Shown: positions 41,452-50,020 of the stretch, piece after piece
Layout of the letters: each line of letters opens with the position of its first letter
Position numbering within the stretch: position 1 is the stretch's first letter
Source: Clostridia bacterium
GTDB taxonomy: Bacteria; Bacillota; Clostridia; Christensenellales; Borkfalkiaceae
Assembly (NCBI GenBank): GCA_017522945.1
Contig: JAFWXT010000085.1
Coordinates: 1-52,787, forward strand
Direction of reading: 5' to 3'
DNA: 52,787 nucleotides
The notes under the pieces: model-generated
Seen by the model: the letters and a program-made list of their open reading frames with translations, nothing else
Databases searched by the model: none
What the model was told of the DNA's origin: nothing
Made by a program: the position numbers and the translations under genes

Positions 41452-43371
41452 ATGTCTTATCTGGCATTATACCGTCAGTTTAGACCTAAAACTTTTGAAG
41501 AGATTATAGGTCAAGAACACGTAGTAAAAACTTTAATAAACCAGATAAATACTGATAGAGTTGGCCACGCTTACCTATTTTGCGGTGCTCGCGGAACAGG
41601 TAAAACTACTGCGGCTAAGGTTTTTGCGCGCGCAATCAACTGCACGTCGCCTAAAAACGGTAGCCCTTGCGGTGAGTGCGAAGCTTGTAAAAAGTTAGAA
41701 AATTCTTCTAATTTGGATATTTTAGAAATGGACGCGGCTTCAAACAATAAGGTTGAGCACGTTCGTGATATTCGCGATAAAATTCAATACCCACCAGTTG
41801 CGGGCAAATATAAGGTTTATATCATCGACGAAGTTCATATGCTTACGCCAGAAGCGTTTAATGCTCTTTTAAAAACCTTAGAAGAACCGCCAGCGCACGC
41901 AGTATTTATTTTAGCAACTACCGAAGTGCATAAAATTCCGGCAACTATTTTATCAAGATGTTTGCGCTTTGATTTTAAGCTAATTTCTACACAACAAATA
42001 GCGTCGTTTATATGTTCTATTTACGATAAAGTTGGTAAAAAATACCAAAAAGAAGCGGTAACCTTAATTGCTAAGGCGGGCGAAGGTAGCGTTCGTGATG
42101 CGCTTTCTATTGCAGATATTTGCCTTTCATATTCAAACACCGAACTTACTTACGACGACGTTTTGGAAGTTTTAGGAACGAGTGACCGTGCCGTTATTGA
42201 AGATATTATAAACGCTATGAGCAAGGGCGAAACGGGCGAAATGCTTTCACTTATTGATAAACTTTGTATGCGCGGTAAATCGATTAGTATTTTAAATCGT
42301 GACGTTTGCACCGCACTTCGTGATATTTCAGTAATTAAAACTTGCAAAAACGCAGGCGAGATTTTATCTTTACCACAAGATAAACTTTTGGAGCTTAAAA
42401 AAATTGCTGATAATACGAGCGTTCAATCGGTTTTGCGCTCGATTGAAATTTTTTCTACTGCTGAAGCCGATTTAAAATATAGTACTCATCCGAAAATTGT
42501 GTTTGAAACTGCTGCGGTTAAGGCGAGTTTGCCACAAGCCGATTATAATATCGATGCGCTTATGTCAAGAATGAGCGCGTTAGAAAGCAAAATTGAAAAG
42601 GGTGAGTTTACAGTTAAAAGCGTTACTAAGGTTGTTGAAACAACAAAAGTGGAACAATCTGAACAACCATCTATAAAAGAGCAACAATCGTTGTCACCCA
42701 TAAAAGTTATAGAAAAGGCTGATAAAGTAGTAGAAAAAAGCGAAGAGATTACTAAACCAAATGCCTTAAAAAGCGAACCTATGGTTGATACGGTTGAAAG
42801 CAAAAAGCAAAGCACAAAAGCTGACGATTACGATGAAGATTTAGCAAGCCTAATGGCTTCTTACGACGGTTCGGCAGATGACGATTATAACGAAAATCAA
42901 TTTTCGTTTATGGATGATTTTTCGGCTGTTAGTAAGCCTGCTAAAAAGGTTGAAACTAAGTCGGAAGAGCCAAAAAGGGCTAATGGCAAGCAAGAGCAAG
43001 AAACTGTTAAACCAGTAGAAAAGTTGGCAAATAGCGCGATTAACGCAACAAAAGACTGTACTATGGTATGGGGCGCGCTACTTCGCAAGTTAAGGGCAGA
43101 CAAAGAAATTATGCTTTGGGTTGCTTGCCAAGACGTAACGGTTAAAGTAAGCGGGAATTATATTCTCGTTATTGCTCCGGGCGAAAACGAGTACGACCTT
43201 TTATCAAGGCAAGAAAACGTTAATAAACTTTCTTTATACCTCACAAGCGAAGGTTTTGATGGGGTTAAAATAGTAAAGGACGAAAATGCCGAAATAGAAG
43301 AACAAAAAAGTGATGAAAGCACCGATCAAGTAAAACAATATTTTGAAGGTGAAATTATAAATATAAAATAA
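41452..43371 (+). CDS. dnaX: DNA polymerase III subunits gamma/tau
   Basis: This 639-residue protein is the clamp-loader ATPase. It has Walker A GARGTGKT (45-52), a zinc module (C64, C73, C76, C79), VYIIDEVHMLTPEAFNALLK (Walker B) and ATTEVHKIPATILSRC (sensor 1 and arginine finger). From about 390 a Lys/Glu-rich linker leads to a C-terminal domain (about 540-620) that should bind the polymerase. AAAGGAG precedes the ATG. It sits 11 bases after sigH and starts the classic dnaX-ebfC-recR trio. Confidence 0.97.
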   Translation: MSYLALYRQFRPKTFEEIIGQEHVVKTLINQINTDRVGHAYLFCGARGTGKTTAAKVFARAINCTSPKNGSPCGECEACKKLENSSNLDILEMDAASNNKVEHVRDIRDKIQYPPVAGKYKVYIIDEVHMLTPEAFNALLKTLEEPPAHAVFILATTEVHKIPATILSRCLRFDFKLISTQQIASFICSIYDKVGKKYQKEAVTLIAKAGEGSVRDALSIADICLSYSNTELTYDDVLEVLGTSDRAVIEDIINAMSKGETGEMLSLIDKLCMRGKSISILNRDVCTALRDISVIKTCKNAGEILSLPQDKLLELKKIADNTSVQSVLRSIEIFSTAEADLKYSTHPKIVFETAAVKASLPQADYNIDALMSRMSALESKIEKGEFTVKSVTKVVETTKVEQSEQPSIKEQQSLSPIKVIEKADKVVEKSEEITKPNALKSEPMVDTVESKKQSTKADDYDEDLASLMASYDGSADDDYNENQFSFMDDFSAVSKPAKKVETKSEEPKRANGKQEQETVKPVEKLANSAINATKDCTMVWGALLRKLRADKEIMLWVACQDVTVKVSGNYILVIAPGENEYDLLSRQENVNKLSLYLTSEGFDGVKIVKDENAEIEEQKSDESTDQVKQYFEGEIINIK

Positions 43372-43386
43372 TAGGAGTAAATAAAA

Positions 43387-43728
43387 ATGGCAGGATACAA
43401 AGGTGGTTTTGGTGGATTTGGCGGTAATGCTCAAATGCAACAACTTATGAAACAAGCTCAAAAGATGCAAGAAGAAATGACTAAAGCTCAACAAGAACTT
43501 GACGAAGCAGAAATCGAAGGCGAAAGCGGTGGTGGTTTAGTTAAAGTTACCGTTAACGGCAAAAAAGTAGTTTCTTCAATAACGATTAGTCCTAATGCTG
43601 TTGACCCAGACGATATGGAAATGCTTGAAGATTTAATCATTGCAGCGCTTAACTCTGCGTATGACGCAGCTGACGAATTATATCAACGAAAAATGGGTAA
43701 ATTCGGCAACGCTGGAGGTATGTTCTAA
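43387..43728 (+). CDS. ebfC: Nucleoid-associated protein, YbaB/EbfC family
   Basis: This 113-residue protein is the small dimeric DNA-binding protein usually found between dnaX and recR. MQQLMKQAQKMQEEMTKAQQ, the VKVTVNGKKVV strand and EDLIIAALNSAYDAADEL are typical. The N-terminus has a Gly-rich GYKGGFGGFGGN stretch. AGGAGTAAATAAAA precedes the ATG. Confidence 0.96.
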   Translation: MAGYKGGFGGFGGNAQMQQLMKQAQKMQEEMTKAQQELDEAEIEGESGGGLVKVTVNGKKVVSSITISPNAVDPDDMEMLEDLIIAALNSAYDAADELYQRKMGKFGNAGGMF

Positions 43729-43731
43729 AAA

Positions 43732-44325
43732 ATGAAGGTGTTTATCGAGCCTATAGGTAGGCTCATAAATGAGTTTACAAAATTACCTGGTGTAGGTACT
43801 AAAACTGCTCAACGCTTTGCTTATAAGGTTATAAATATGAGTGAAGAAGAAGCTAAATCTTTTGCAGAAAGCATTATTAACGCTAAAAAACAGGTAAAAT
43901 ATTGCTCGGTTTGCGGTAACTATGCCGAAGAAGAAAGGTGTGATATTTGTAAAGAGAGAAGTAGCGAAACTATATGCGTGGTAAAAGAGCCTAAAGACGT
44001 TATTGCTCTTGAAAAGGCTCACGAATATAGCGGATGCTATCACGTTCTTCACGGAACGCTTAATCCACTTGAAGGTATAGGGCCTAACCAAATTAGGATT
44101 AAGGAGCTTTTAGAAAGAGTGCAAAAGGGCGGTGTTAGTGAAGTTATTATGGCAACTAATCCCGACGTTGAAGGTGAAGCTACCGCTATGTATATCGCTT
44201 CGCTTTTAAAACCGCTTGGCATTAAGGTTACGCGTCTTGCTCACGGAATTGCCGTTGGTACGGATATTGAGTACGCCGACGTTAGCAGTTTGTCAAGAGC
44301 AATTATCGATAGAAGAACTATGTAA
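43732..44325 (+). CDS. recR: Recombination protein RecR
   Basis: RecR works with RecO and RecF to load RecA on single-stranded gaps. The 197 residues carry the helix-hairpin-helix LPGVGTKTAQRFAYKVI, the C4 zinc finger (CSVCGNYAEEERCDIC) and the Toprim domain (ICVVKEPKDVIALEK, TNPDVEGEATAMYI). It begins three bases after ebfC; AAAAAATGAAGG surrounds the start, a weak ribosome-binding site, so coupling is likely. Confidence 0.97.
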   Translation: MKVFIEPIGRLINEFTKLPGVGTKTAQRFAYKVINMSEEEAKSFAESIINAKKQVKYCSVCGNYAEEERCDICKERSSETICVVKEPKDVIALEKAHEYSGCYHVLHGTLNPLEGIGPNQIRIKELLERVQKGGVSEVIMATNPDVEGEATAMYIASLLKPLGIKVTRLAHGIAVGTDIEYADVSSLSRAIIDRRTM

Positions 44326-44402
44326 TAGTTTTAAAAATTTCGGTTAATCAGCTTATAGGCGCACTTATCGTGTAATTTTAATAAATAAGTAAATAAAAAT
44401 CG

Positions 44403-44439
44403 TACTCGTTCATATAATGGTATGAACGGGTATTTTTTT
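44403..44439 (+). terminator. Terminator directly in front of the dapF start codon
   Basis: TACTCGTTCATA pairs with TATGAACGGGTA (one G-U pair) around a six-base loop, followed by seven T. It ends the dnaX-recR transcript. The dapF start codon I choose begins at the base right after the T run, leaving no room for a usual ribosome-binding site. Confidence 0.8.
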
Positions 44440-45243
44440 ATGCAGTTTTTTAAAATGCAAAACTTGGGCAACGATTTTATTTTTACCTTTAACAACGTAG
44501 TTATTAGCGAAATTTCTAAAATGTGCGATAGAAATTTTGGAATAGGGGCAGATGGCGTGGTTCAAATTTATTTAGAAGGGAATAAATACGGCTATAACGT
44601 ATATAATAAAGACGGGTCAATGGCATCCTTTTGTGGCAGTGCAACCTTGTGCTTGGGAAAATATTTATACGATAATAAGCTTGTGGGCGAAAATTTTGAA
44701 ATTATTACTCCAAGCGGAATAAAACAAGTAAGTGTTATAAGTAAAGGCGCAAAGCAAAAGGTAACCGTTAACGTTGGAAAACCAAGTTTTCAACAACGTA
44801 GCATAAAGCAGGAAATATTTAATAGATTACTCTTTTTAAAAAACGGCGAAAAAACTATAAGAGTAAGGGCAAGTTTGGTAAGCGTTGGAAATTTACATTT
44901 AGTAATAAAGGGCAACTATACTAAAAACGAGCAGTTGGAAATTGTAAATGGTGTAAATAATAGTGATTTGTTTTTAAATGGTGTAAATATTGAGTTCGCC
45001 AACAAAAGTTCAAGCGGAATTTTTATCGACGTTTACGAAAGGGGTGTAGGAAAAACTCTTTGTTGCACTTCGGGGGCGTGCGCCGTGTTTGGTTTGTTTA
45101 ATAAATTAGGCAACGCAAAAAACAAAGAAAAAATAATTTTTGATAGCGGTAATATGATTGCTGAAATTTTTGGCGGAGATATTTACATAACTTCTTCGCC
45201 AAGTTTCGTTTATTCGGGGGTGTGGAGCAAAAATGAGTATTAA
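44440..45243 (+). CDS. dapF: Diaminopimelate epimerase, divergent
   Basis: DapF turns LL- into meso-diaminopimelate for lysine and peptidoglycan. I start it at 44440 (MQFFKMQNLGNDFIF), matching the family; the in-frame ATG at 44422 lies inside the terminator hairpin. The two active-site cysteines appear present but their surroundings are changed: NKDGSMASFCGSATLC (usually CGNGxRC) and YERGVGKTLCCTSGACAVFG (usually ERGxGETxACGTGA). The protein, 267 residues, is of normal length. It overlaps dapL by 11 bases, which supports a working pathway. Activity may be reduced or specificity shifted. Confidence 0.87.
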   Translation: MQFFKMQNLGNDFIFTFNNVVISEISKMCDRNFGIGADGVVQIYLEGNKYGYNVYNKDGSMASFCGSATLCLGKYLYDNKLVGENFEIITPSGIKQVSVISKGAKQKVTVNVGKPSFQQRSIKQEIFNRLLFLKNGEKTIRVRASLVSVGNLHLVIKGNYTKNEQLEIVNGVNNSDLFLNGVNIEFANKSSSGIFIDVYERGVGKTLCCTSGACAVFGLFNKLGNAKNKEKIIFDSGNMIAEIFGGDIYITSSPSFVYSGVWSKNEY

Positions 45244-46360
45244 GTGTGGCTATAAGTCGATTATCGGCGATTACGTGTTTAATAAAGTTGCTTTAGAAGT
45301 GAAAAAATATAAAGAAATGGTATCAAACGATATAGTTGATTTGGGCGTTGGCGACGTTAAATTGCCACCGCCTAAGGGTATTTGTGAAAAGTTAATTGAA
45401 CAAAGCAATAGTTTTACAACGTTACAAGGATTTACTGGCTATCCAAACGAATGCGGAATTTTATCCTTGCGCGAAAAGATAAGTGAATATTATAATGAGC
45501 AGGGCGCGAATATTTCACCCGATGAAATTTTTGTAACGACGGGTGCAAAACCCTGCATAGGCGAAATAGTTGAACTTTCAAGCGCAAAAACCGCGTTGAT
45601 AGTAATACCTACCTATCCACTGTATGAAGAATTGTGCAAAGCCAATAATATTAAAACAACTTTTATAAAACTGGGTGAACTTGAAAAGATAAAAGATAAA
45701 AAATTTGATTTAATTTTTTTATGCTCGCCTAACAATCCAACAGGCGAAGTTATTGATAATGCGCTTATAGACAGCTTTATTGAACTTGCAAACCAAAATA
45801 ACGCCACTATTATTCTCGACGGGGCTTACGCAGATTTTTGCGATAATTATCCCTGCGTATATTCACTTAATGGTAGCGAGCGCATAATAGAAGTTCGTAC
45901 TTATTCAAAAAATTTGTGTTTTACCGGGCTTAGGTGTGGCTATGTAGTTATTAAAAACAAAAGCCCATTTAACGATGGGTATAAAAGGTATTTATCTTTG
46001 CGCTCGAACGGTGTTAACGTTATAATGCAAAAAACTGCACTTTTCGCTTACGATGAAAGTGTAATCGCCGAAGTTAAAAACCGCTTAACCGAGTATAGAA
46101 ATAGAGCAAGCCTAATAAAGGAAGTTTTATTAAAACGTAAGGTGCAATTTATAGGTGGAGAAAACGTTCCCTATCTTTTGTGTAAGGTAAATAATAGTGG
46201 CGAAGACTTTTTTAAGGACTTGTTAAATAAAAAAGGAGTAGTTGTTACTCCTGGCGAAGCATTTAGGGCAGAGGGGCAAATAAGAATTTCTTGTCTTGCT
46301 CCACGCGAACAAATAGAAAAAGGAGCGCACCTTTTAGATGAATACTTTTTAGGTTTGTAG
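45233..46360 (+). CDS. dapL: LL-diaminopimelate aminotransferase-like PLP enzyme
   Basis: This 375-residue fold-type I aminotransferase resembles DapL, which makes LL-diaminopimelate from tetrahydrodipicolinate in one step. Landmarks are GVGDVKLPPP, TTGAKPCIGEIVEL, CSPNNPTGEVI, ILDGAYADFCDN and the PLP-lysine segment TYSKNLCFTGLRCGYVV. The SK...FTGxRCGY arrangement is typical of DapL. It overlaps dapF by 11 bases, so both steps to meso-DAP are encoded together. General class I/II aminotransferases remain an alternative. Confidence 0.88.
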   Translation: MSIKCGYKSIIGDYVFNKVALEVKKYKEMVSNDIVDLGVGDVKLPPPKGICEKLIEQSNSFTTLQGFTGYPNECGILSLREKISEYYNEQGANISPDEIFVTTGAKPCIGEIVELSSAKTALIVIPTYPLYEELCKANNIKTTFIKLGELEKIKDKKFDLIFLCSPNNPTGEVIDNALIDSFIELANQNNATIILDGAYADFCDNYPCVYSLNGSERIIEVRTYSKNLCFTGLRCGYVVIKNKSPFNDGYKRYLSLRSNGVNVIMQKTALFAYDESVIAEVKNRLTEYRNRASLIKEVLLKRKVQFIGGENVPYLLCKVNNSGEDFFKDLLNKKGVVVTPGEAFRAEGQIRISCLAPREQIEKGAHLLDEYFLGL

Positions 46361-46404
46361 CTTAACATAAATTTTGCTAAAAATTTTTAAAAGAGCAACA
46401 AAAA

Positions 46405-46430
46405 ACCGACGGAAAATTTAATCCGTCGGT
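46405..46430. terminator. Bidirectional terminator between dapL and the FlaR-like gene
   Basis: ACCGACGGA pairs with TCCGTCGGT around an eight-base loop. The A run on the left gives a T run for minus-strand transcripts, so it is strongest for the FlaR-like gene and also serves dapL. Confidence 0.85.
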
Positions 46431-46434
46431 AATT

Positions 46435-46944
46435 TTATTGTTGCTCACTTAATTTGTTTAAAAAAGCCTTTAAGTCGCGATTATTTTTAATTTCAGTTAT
46501 GGGCGCGTTACAGTTTTTTAGCGCGTTTTTAATCTTTTTAAGTTTTTTGTGTTTAAAGGTAAGCACGTACTTTAAAAAATCAAAATCAAATCGTTCGGGA
46601 CAGTTGTTTCCCATATCGGGGCGAGTTCGCCCTTTATTTTGGTTAACCCTTTTAATTACTCTAAAAGCGCAAGTTAACGTAGGGTAGTTTAACAAAATAA
46701 CATGGTCACAGTATTCAAGTCGCAAAGGAAGGGTGTTTATAAAACAACCGTCGATAATCCATTCGTCGCGGTTTAGTTCCGCCATAAGCTCGGTTTTAAA
46801 AAGCTCTTTATCCTTTTCAACCCAGTTATCGAGCCAAAAAAGTTTATCTAAATGCACTACTGGTAGGTTTAAAATACCGCCAAGCGTGCGAGCCAAAGTG
46901 CTTTTACCCGAGCCCGGTGAGCCGATTATTAAAATTTTTTGCAC
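46435..46944 (-). CDS. P-loop kinase-like protein (FlaR/topology modulation family)
   Basis: This 169-residue protein looks like adenylate kinase: Walker A GSPGSGKS (residues 8-15), VVHLDKLFW, DEWIIDGCFINTLPLRLEYC and the later YPTLTCAFRVIKR. It fits the family annotated as DNA topology modulation protein FlaR, whose real activity is poorly known and may be nucleotide phosphorylation. The start is a GTG. It is a single-gene minus-strand unit with its own promoter. Confidence 0.85.
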   Translation of the reverse strand: MQKILIIGSPGSGKSTLARTLGGILNLPVVHLDKLFWLDNWVEKDKELFKTELMAELNRDEWIIDGCFINTLPLRLEYCDHVILLNYPTLTCAFRVIKRVNQNKGRTRPDMGNNCPERFDFDFLKYVLTFKHKKLKKIKNALKNCNAPITEIKNNRDLKAFLNKLSEQQ

Positions 46945-46987
46945 AAAAACACCCCATTAACCTTTTTTAATAATAAATTTTTAGTTT

Positions 46988-47016
46988 ATTGTAATGCTTG
47001 TTTTTGCAAAAGTCAA
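46988..47016 (-). promoter_or_regulatory. Promoter of the FlaR-like gene
   Basis: On the minus strand TTGACT (47011-47016) and TACAAT (46988-46993) are 17 bases apart. Confidence 0.65.
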
Positions 47017-47043
47017 CAAATTTTACACTATTGCGTAATAAAA

Positions 47044-47072
47044 TTGACAAATATATATAATTATGATAAAAT
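47044..47072 (+). promoter_or_regulatory. Promoter of the acyltransferase-acyl-CoA synthetase cluster
   Basis: TTGACA (47044-47049) and TAAAAT (47067-47072) are 17 bases apart, 79 bases before the acyltransferase-like gene and divergent from the FlaR promoter. Confidence 0.7.
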
Positions 47073-47150
47073 AATATTTAGTGTTGTTTTTAGTTTATAC
47101 AACTTTAGCAACGCAAGAAGGAGATAAATTTAGGATTAAGGAAAAAAAGA

Positions 47151-48107
47151 ATGGAAGAAATGAAGAAGGATCTTCAAGAAATTCAGGAAGAAATGAAGGA
47201 ACAAACGCCTAAAAAGGCGAAGAAGAACAAAAGAAAAATGGGTGACAGAAGGGATGGTAAGCGTTTAAAAAATATCGACTCGATGCATGCCTTTATGCCA
47301 TATTTATTGCCAAAAAGAACGGATAGCGAAGCTGTTTTATCTGAAAATATCGACGCAACTAAACTTTTACAGTACGTTGCCGAAAAAAACGCGCAAGGAC
47401 CATCTTTTAAATATACGGTTTTTCATTGCGTATTAGCAGCGTTAGCAAAAACCATTTATTTACGCCCAAAGATGAACTATTTTTACAAAGGGCATAGGCT
47501 TTACGAAAGAAACGATATAATTTTTGCATTTACAGCAAAGCGCACTTTTGAAGACCATAGCGAAGAAGCTTTAGCAAAAATTAAGCTTGATAAAGAAAGC
47601 GAACTTTCACCTATCGAACAAATGCATTCAAAGGTTGAAAAGTTTGTAACAATGGTAAGAAAACACAACCAAACCGATGGCGCAACCGATATTATAGGCA
47701 CGCTTTGTAAGTTTCCGCGTTTTATCGTTAGAACTGTAGTTGGGTTATTAAATTGGATGGATTATCACGGAATAATGCCTGAAGGTCTTGCAAATGAAGA
47801 CCCATATAATAGTACTGTTTTCGTATCTAATTTAGGTAGTATCAAGGCAACGGCCAACTACCATCACCTTACGGAGTGGGGAACAAACTCAATATTCGTA
47901 ATAGTTGGTGAAATGAAATATATGCAAGATATTGATAAAGAAGGTAATGCATCTATTAAAAAGATGATGCCAGTAGGGTTTACTATTGACGAACGAATTG
48001 CCGACGGATTTTATTTTGCAAAGAGTTTTAAAATTTTCCGCCACTTAATTGAAAACCCCGAACTTTTAGATAGACCGCTACAAGAACCTATTGATTTTAC
48101 CGTTTAA
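47151..48107 (+). CDS. 2-oxo acid dehydrogenase E2-like acyltransferase domain protein
   Basis: This 318-residue protein has the catalytic-domain fold of dihydrolipoamide/chloramphenicol acyltransferases but no lipoyl or subunit-binding domain. A Lys/Glu-rich N-terminus (1-40) precedes MHAFMPYLLPKRTDSEAVLS and FVSNLGSIKATANYHHLTEW. The active-site HxxxDG motif appears as DERIADGFYFAKS, so the usual histidine is Glu. It is probably either a CoA-acyl acceptor enzyme with altered chemistry or a binding protein. Upstream AAGGAAAAAAAG supports the ATG. It is followed by an acyl-CoA synthetase gene, suggesting a shared acyl substrate. Confidence 0.82.
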   Translation: MEEMKKDLQEIQEEMKEQTPKKAKKNKRKMGDRRDGKRLKNIDSMHAFMPYLLPKRTDSEAVLSENIDATKLLQYVAEKNAQGPSFKYTVFHCVLAALAKTIYLRPKMNYFYKGHRLYERNDIIFAFTAKRTFEDHSEEALAKIKLDKESELSPIEQMHSKVEKFVTMVRKHNQTDGATDIIGTLCKFPRFIVRTVVGLLNWMDYHGIMPEGLANEDPYNSTVFVSNLGSIKATANYHHLTEWGTNSIFVIVGEMKYMQDIDKEGNASIKKMMPVGFTIDERIADGFYFAKSFKIFRHLIENPELLDRPLQEPIDFTV

Positions 48108-48168
48108 TAAGTGTTATAGTAATAATTTGTAAAACAAACAACGTTTTAAAAAGAAGGAGAAAATAATT

Positions 48169-49887
48169 ATGATAAACACACCAAAAACACCTTGGCTTTC
48201 AAGCTATGGTGATAGAAAATTTAATTTAGATTATCCAACTTGTTCTATAAGTGAAAGGGTTTTACAAACGGCAGACGAATGCCCCGAAACGGTTGCTCTT
48301 TCATACCAAGGTAGAGACATAACTTTTAAAACTTTAAAACAAAAAATTCTTGAAACGGCAAAAGCGTTTACCGCTTTAGGTGTTAAGGAAGGCGATAAGG
48401 TAACCGTATGCTTGCCAAACGTTCCACAAGCAGTTTATTCGTTATATGCGCTAAACTATATCGGCGCTATAGCAAGCATGATTCACCCACTTTCTGCAGA
48501 AGGCGAAATAGTTTTTTATCTTAATACAGTAAAAAGCAAGTTCTGCGTAACGCTTGACATGTTTATGTATAAGTTTAAAGATATTCTTGATAAAACTTCT
48601 GTTGAAAAGGTTATCGTTGGTGGTGTAGAAGACGAATTAGTTCCACTTAAAAAGGTAATTTATAAGGCGTTTTTAAAGGATAAAAGACATAAAGGCTATA
48701 AAACTCAAGGCAAGCACATTCTTTGGGGTGACTTTATTAAAGCAGGTAAAAACGTACAAGCTCCACGCTTTGAAAAGAAGGCAAGCGATCCAGCTGTAAT
48801 TTTATTCTCAGGCGGTACAACTGGTGTAACTAAGGGTATAGTTTTAACAAACCTTAACTTTAACGCGCTTGCATATCAAACAATCGAGATGGCAAACTAT
48901 CCAGTTCGCGGTTCAAAAATGCTTGCTGCAATGCCCGTTTTCCACGGTTTTGGTTTAGGCGTTTGTATTCACACTATGATGGTTGCAGGCGGAACTTCAA
49001 TACTTGTTCCTAAATTTACACCACAAACTTATGCCGAACTTATTATTAAAAATCGCCCTAACTTTATTGCTGGCGTTCCAACCTTATTTGAAGCGTTAAC
49101 TCGCGGAACGTTTCTTGACGGAGCTGATTTAAGTTGCTTAAAGGGTGTTTTCTCGGGTGGGGATAGTTTATCAATCGAACTTAAAAAGAAATTTGACAAG
49201 TTCTTAAAAGACCACAACTGTTCAGTTCGTATCCGTGAAGGTTACGGCACTACCGAATGTGTTACTGCAAGCTGTTTAACACCTGTTAATAAAGAAAAAG
49301 AAGGCTCTATTGGTATTCCTTATCCAGATACGTACTATATGATTTGTGAACCGGGAACTAGCACAGAAGTGCCATATAATACCGATGGCGAAATTTGCTT
49401 ATGCGGTCCGTCTGTAATGCAAGGTTATTTAGATAAACCAGAAGAAAACGCAATAACTTTACGCACTCACGAAGACGGAAACGTGTGGTTACATACCGGC
49501 GACCTTGGTCAAATGGACGAAGAAGGCTTTATTTACTTTAAACAACGTATTAAACGTATGATTATCACAAGCGGTTATAACGTTTACCCATCACAACTTG
49601 AAAACATTATCGATAGCCACGAAAGCGTTAAAATGAGCTGTGTTATCGGCGTTAAAGACGATTATAAAATGCAAAAGATTAAAGCGTTCGTTGTTTTAAA
49701 AGAAGGTGTTCAAGAAAGCGATGAAGTAAAAGCAAGCATAATGGAACATTGCAAGAAAAATATTGCAAAATATGCTATGCCATACGAAATTGAAGTTAGA
49801 AAAGAATTACCTAAAACTTTAGTAGGTAAGGTTGCCTACACCGTTTTAGAAAAAGAAGAAAACGAAAAATTAGAAAAGAAAAACTAA
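48169..49887 (+). CDS. Acyl-CoA synthetase (AMP-binding family)
   Basis: This 572-residue adenylate-forming ligase joins a carboxylic acid to CoA through an acyl-AMP. Motifs are ILFSGGTTGVTKGIVLTNLN (A3), GYGTTE (A5), LHTGDLGQMDEEGFIYFKQR (A7-A8) and the C-terminal lysine region LPKTLVGKVAYTVL (A10). Length matches long-chain acyl-CoA synthetases. AAGGAGAAAATAAT precedes the ATG. It lies between the acyltransferase-like gene and a flavin reductase-like gene; a CoA-thioester pathway of unknown substrate is inferred. Confidence 0.93.
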   Translation: MINTPKTPWLSSYGDRKFNLDYPTCSISERVLQTADECPETVALSYQGRDITFKTLKQKILETAKAFTALGVKEGDKVTVCLPNVPQAVYSLYALNYIGAIASMIHPLSAEGEIVFYLNTVKSKFCVTLDMFMYKFKDILDKTSVEKVIVGGVEDELVPLKKVIYKAFLKDKRHKGYKTQGKHILWGDFIKAGKNVQAPRFEKKASDPAVILFSGGTTGVTKGIVLTNLNFNALAYQTIEMANYPVRGSKMLAAMPVFHGFGLGVCIHTMMVAGGTSILVPKFTPQTYAELIIKNRPNFIAGVPTLFEALTRGTFLDGADLSCLKGVFSGGDSLSIELKKKFDKFLKDHNCSVRIREGYGTTECVTASCLTPVNKEKEGSIGIPYPDTYYMICEPGTSTEVPYNTDGEICLCGPSVMQGYLDKPEENAITLRTHEDGNVWLHTGDLGQMDEEGFIYFKQRIKRMIITSGYNVYPSQLENIIDSHESVKMSCVIGVKDDYKMQKIKAFVVLKEGVQESDEVKASIMEHCKKNIAKYAMPYEIEVRKELPKTLVGKVAYTVLEKEENEKLEKKN

Positions 49888-50020
49888 TTTTAATATTATA
49901 GGTATAAAGCAAGGTTAAAAAACACCTACTACGCCATAAAACCAACGGTTAAAAGCGGTTTAGCTCGCTAAACATAACGGCAAAAATTTATAAATATATT
50001 TTTCATATTAGGAGGAAGAT

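Noticed and set aside
44422..44439. Earlier dapF start at 44422
   Set aside because: That ATG lies in the right arm of a terminator hairpin, and the family start matches the ATG at 44440.
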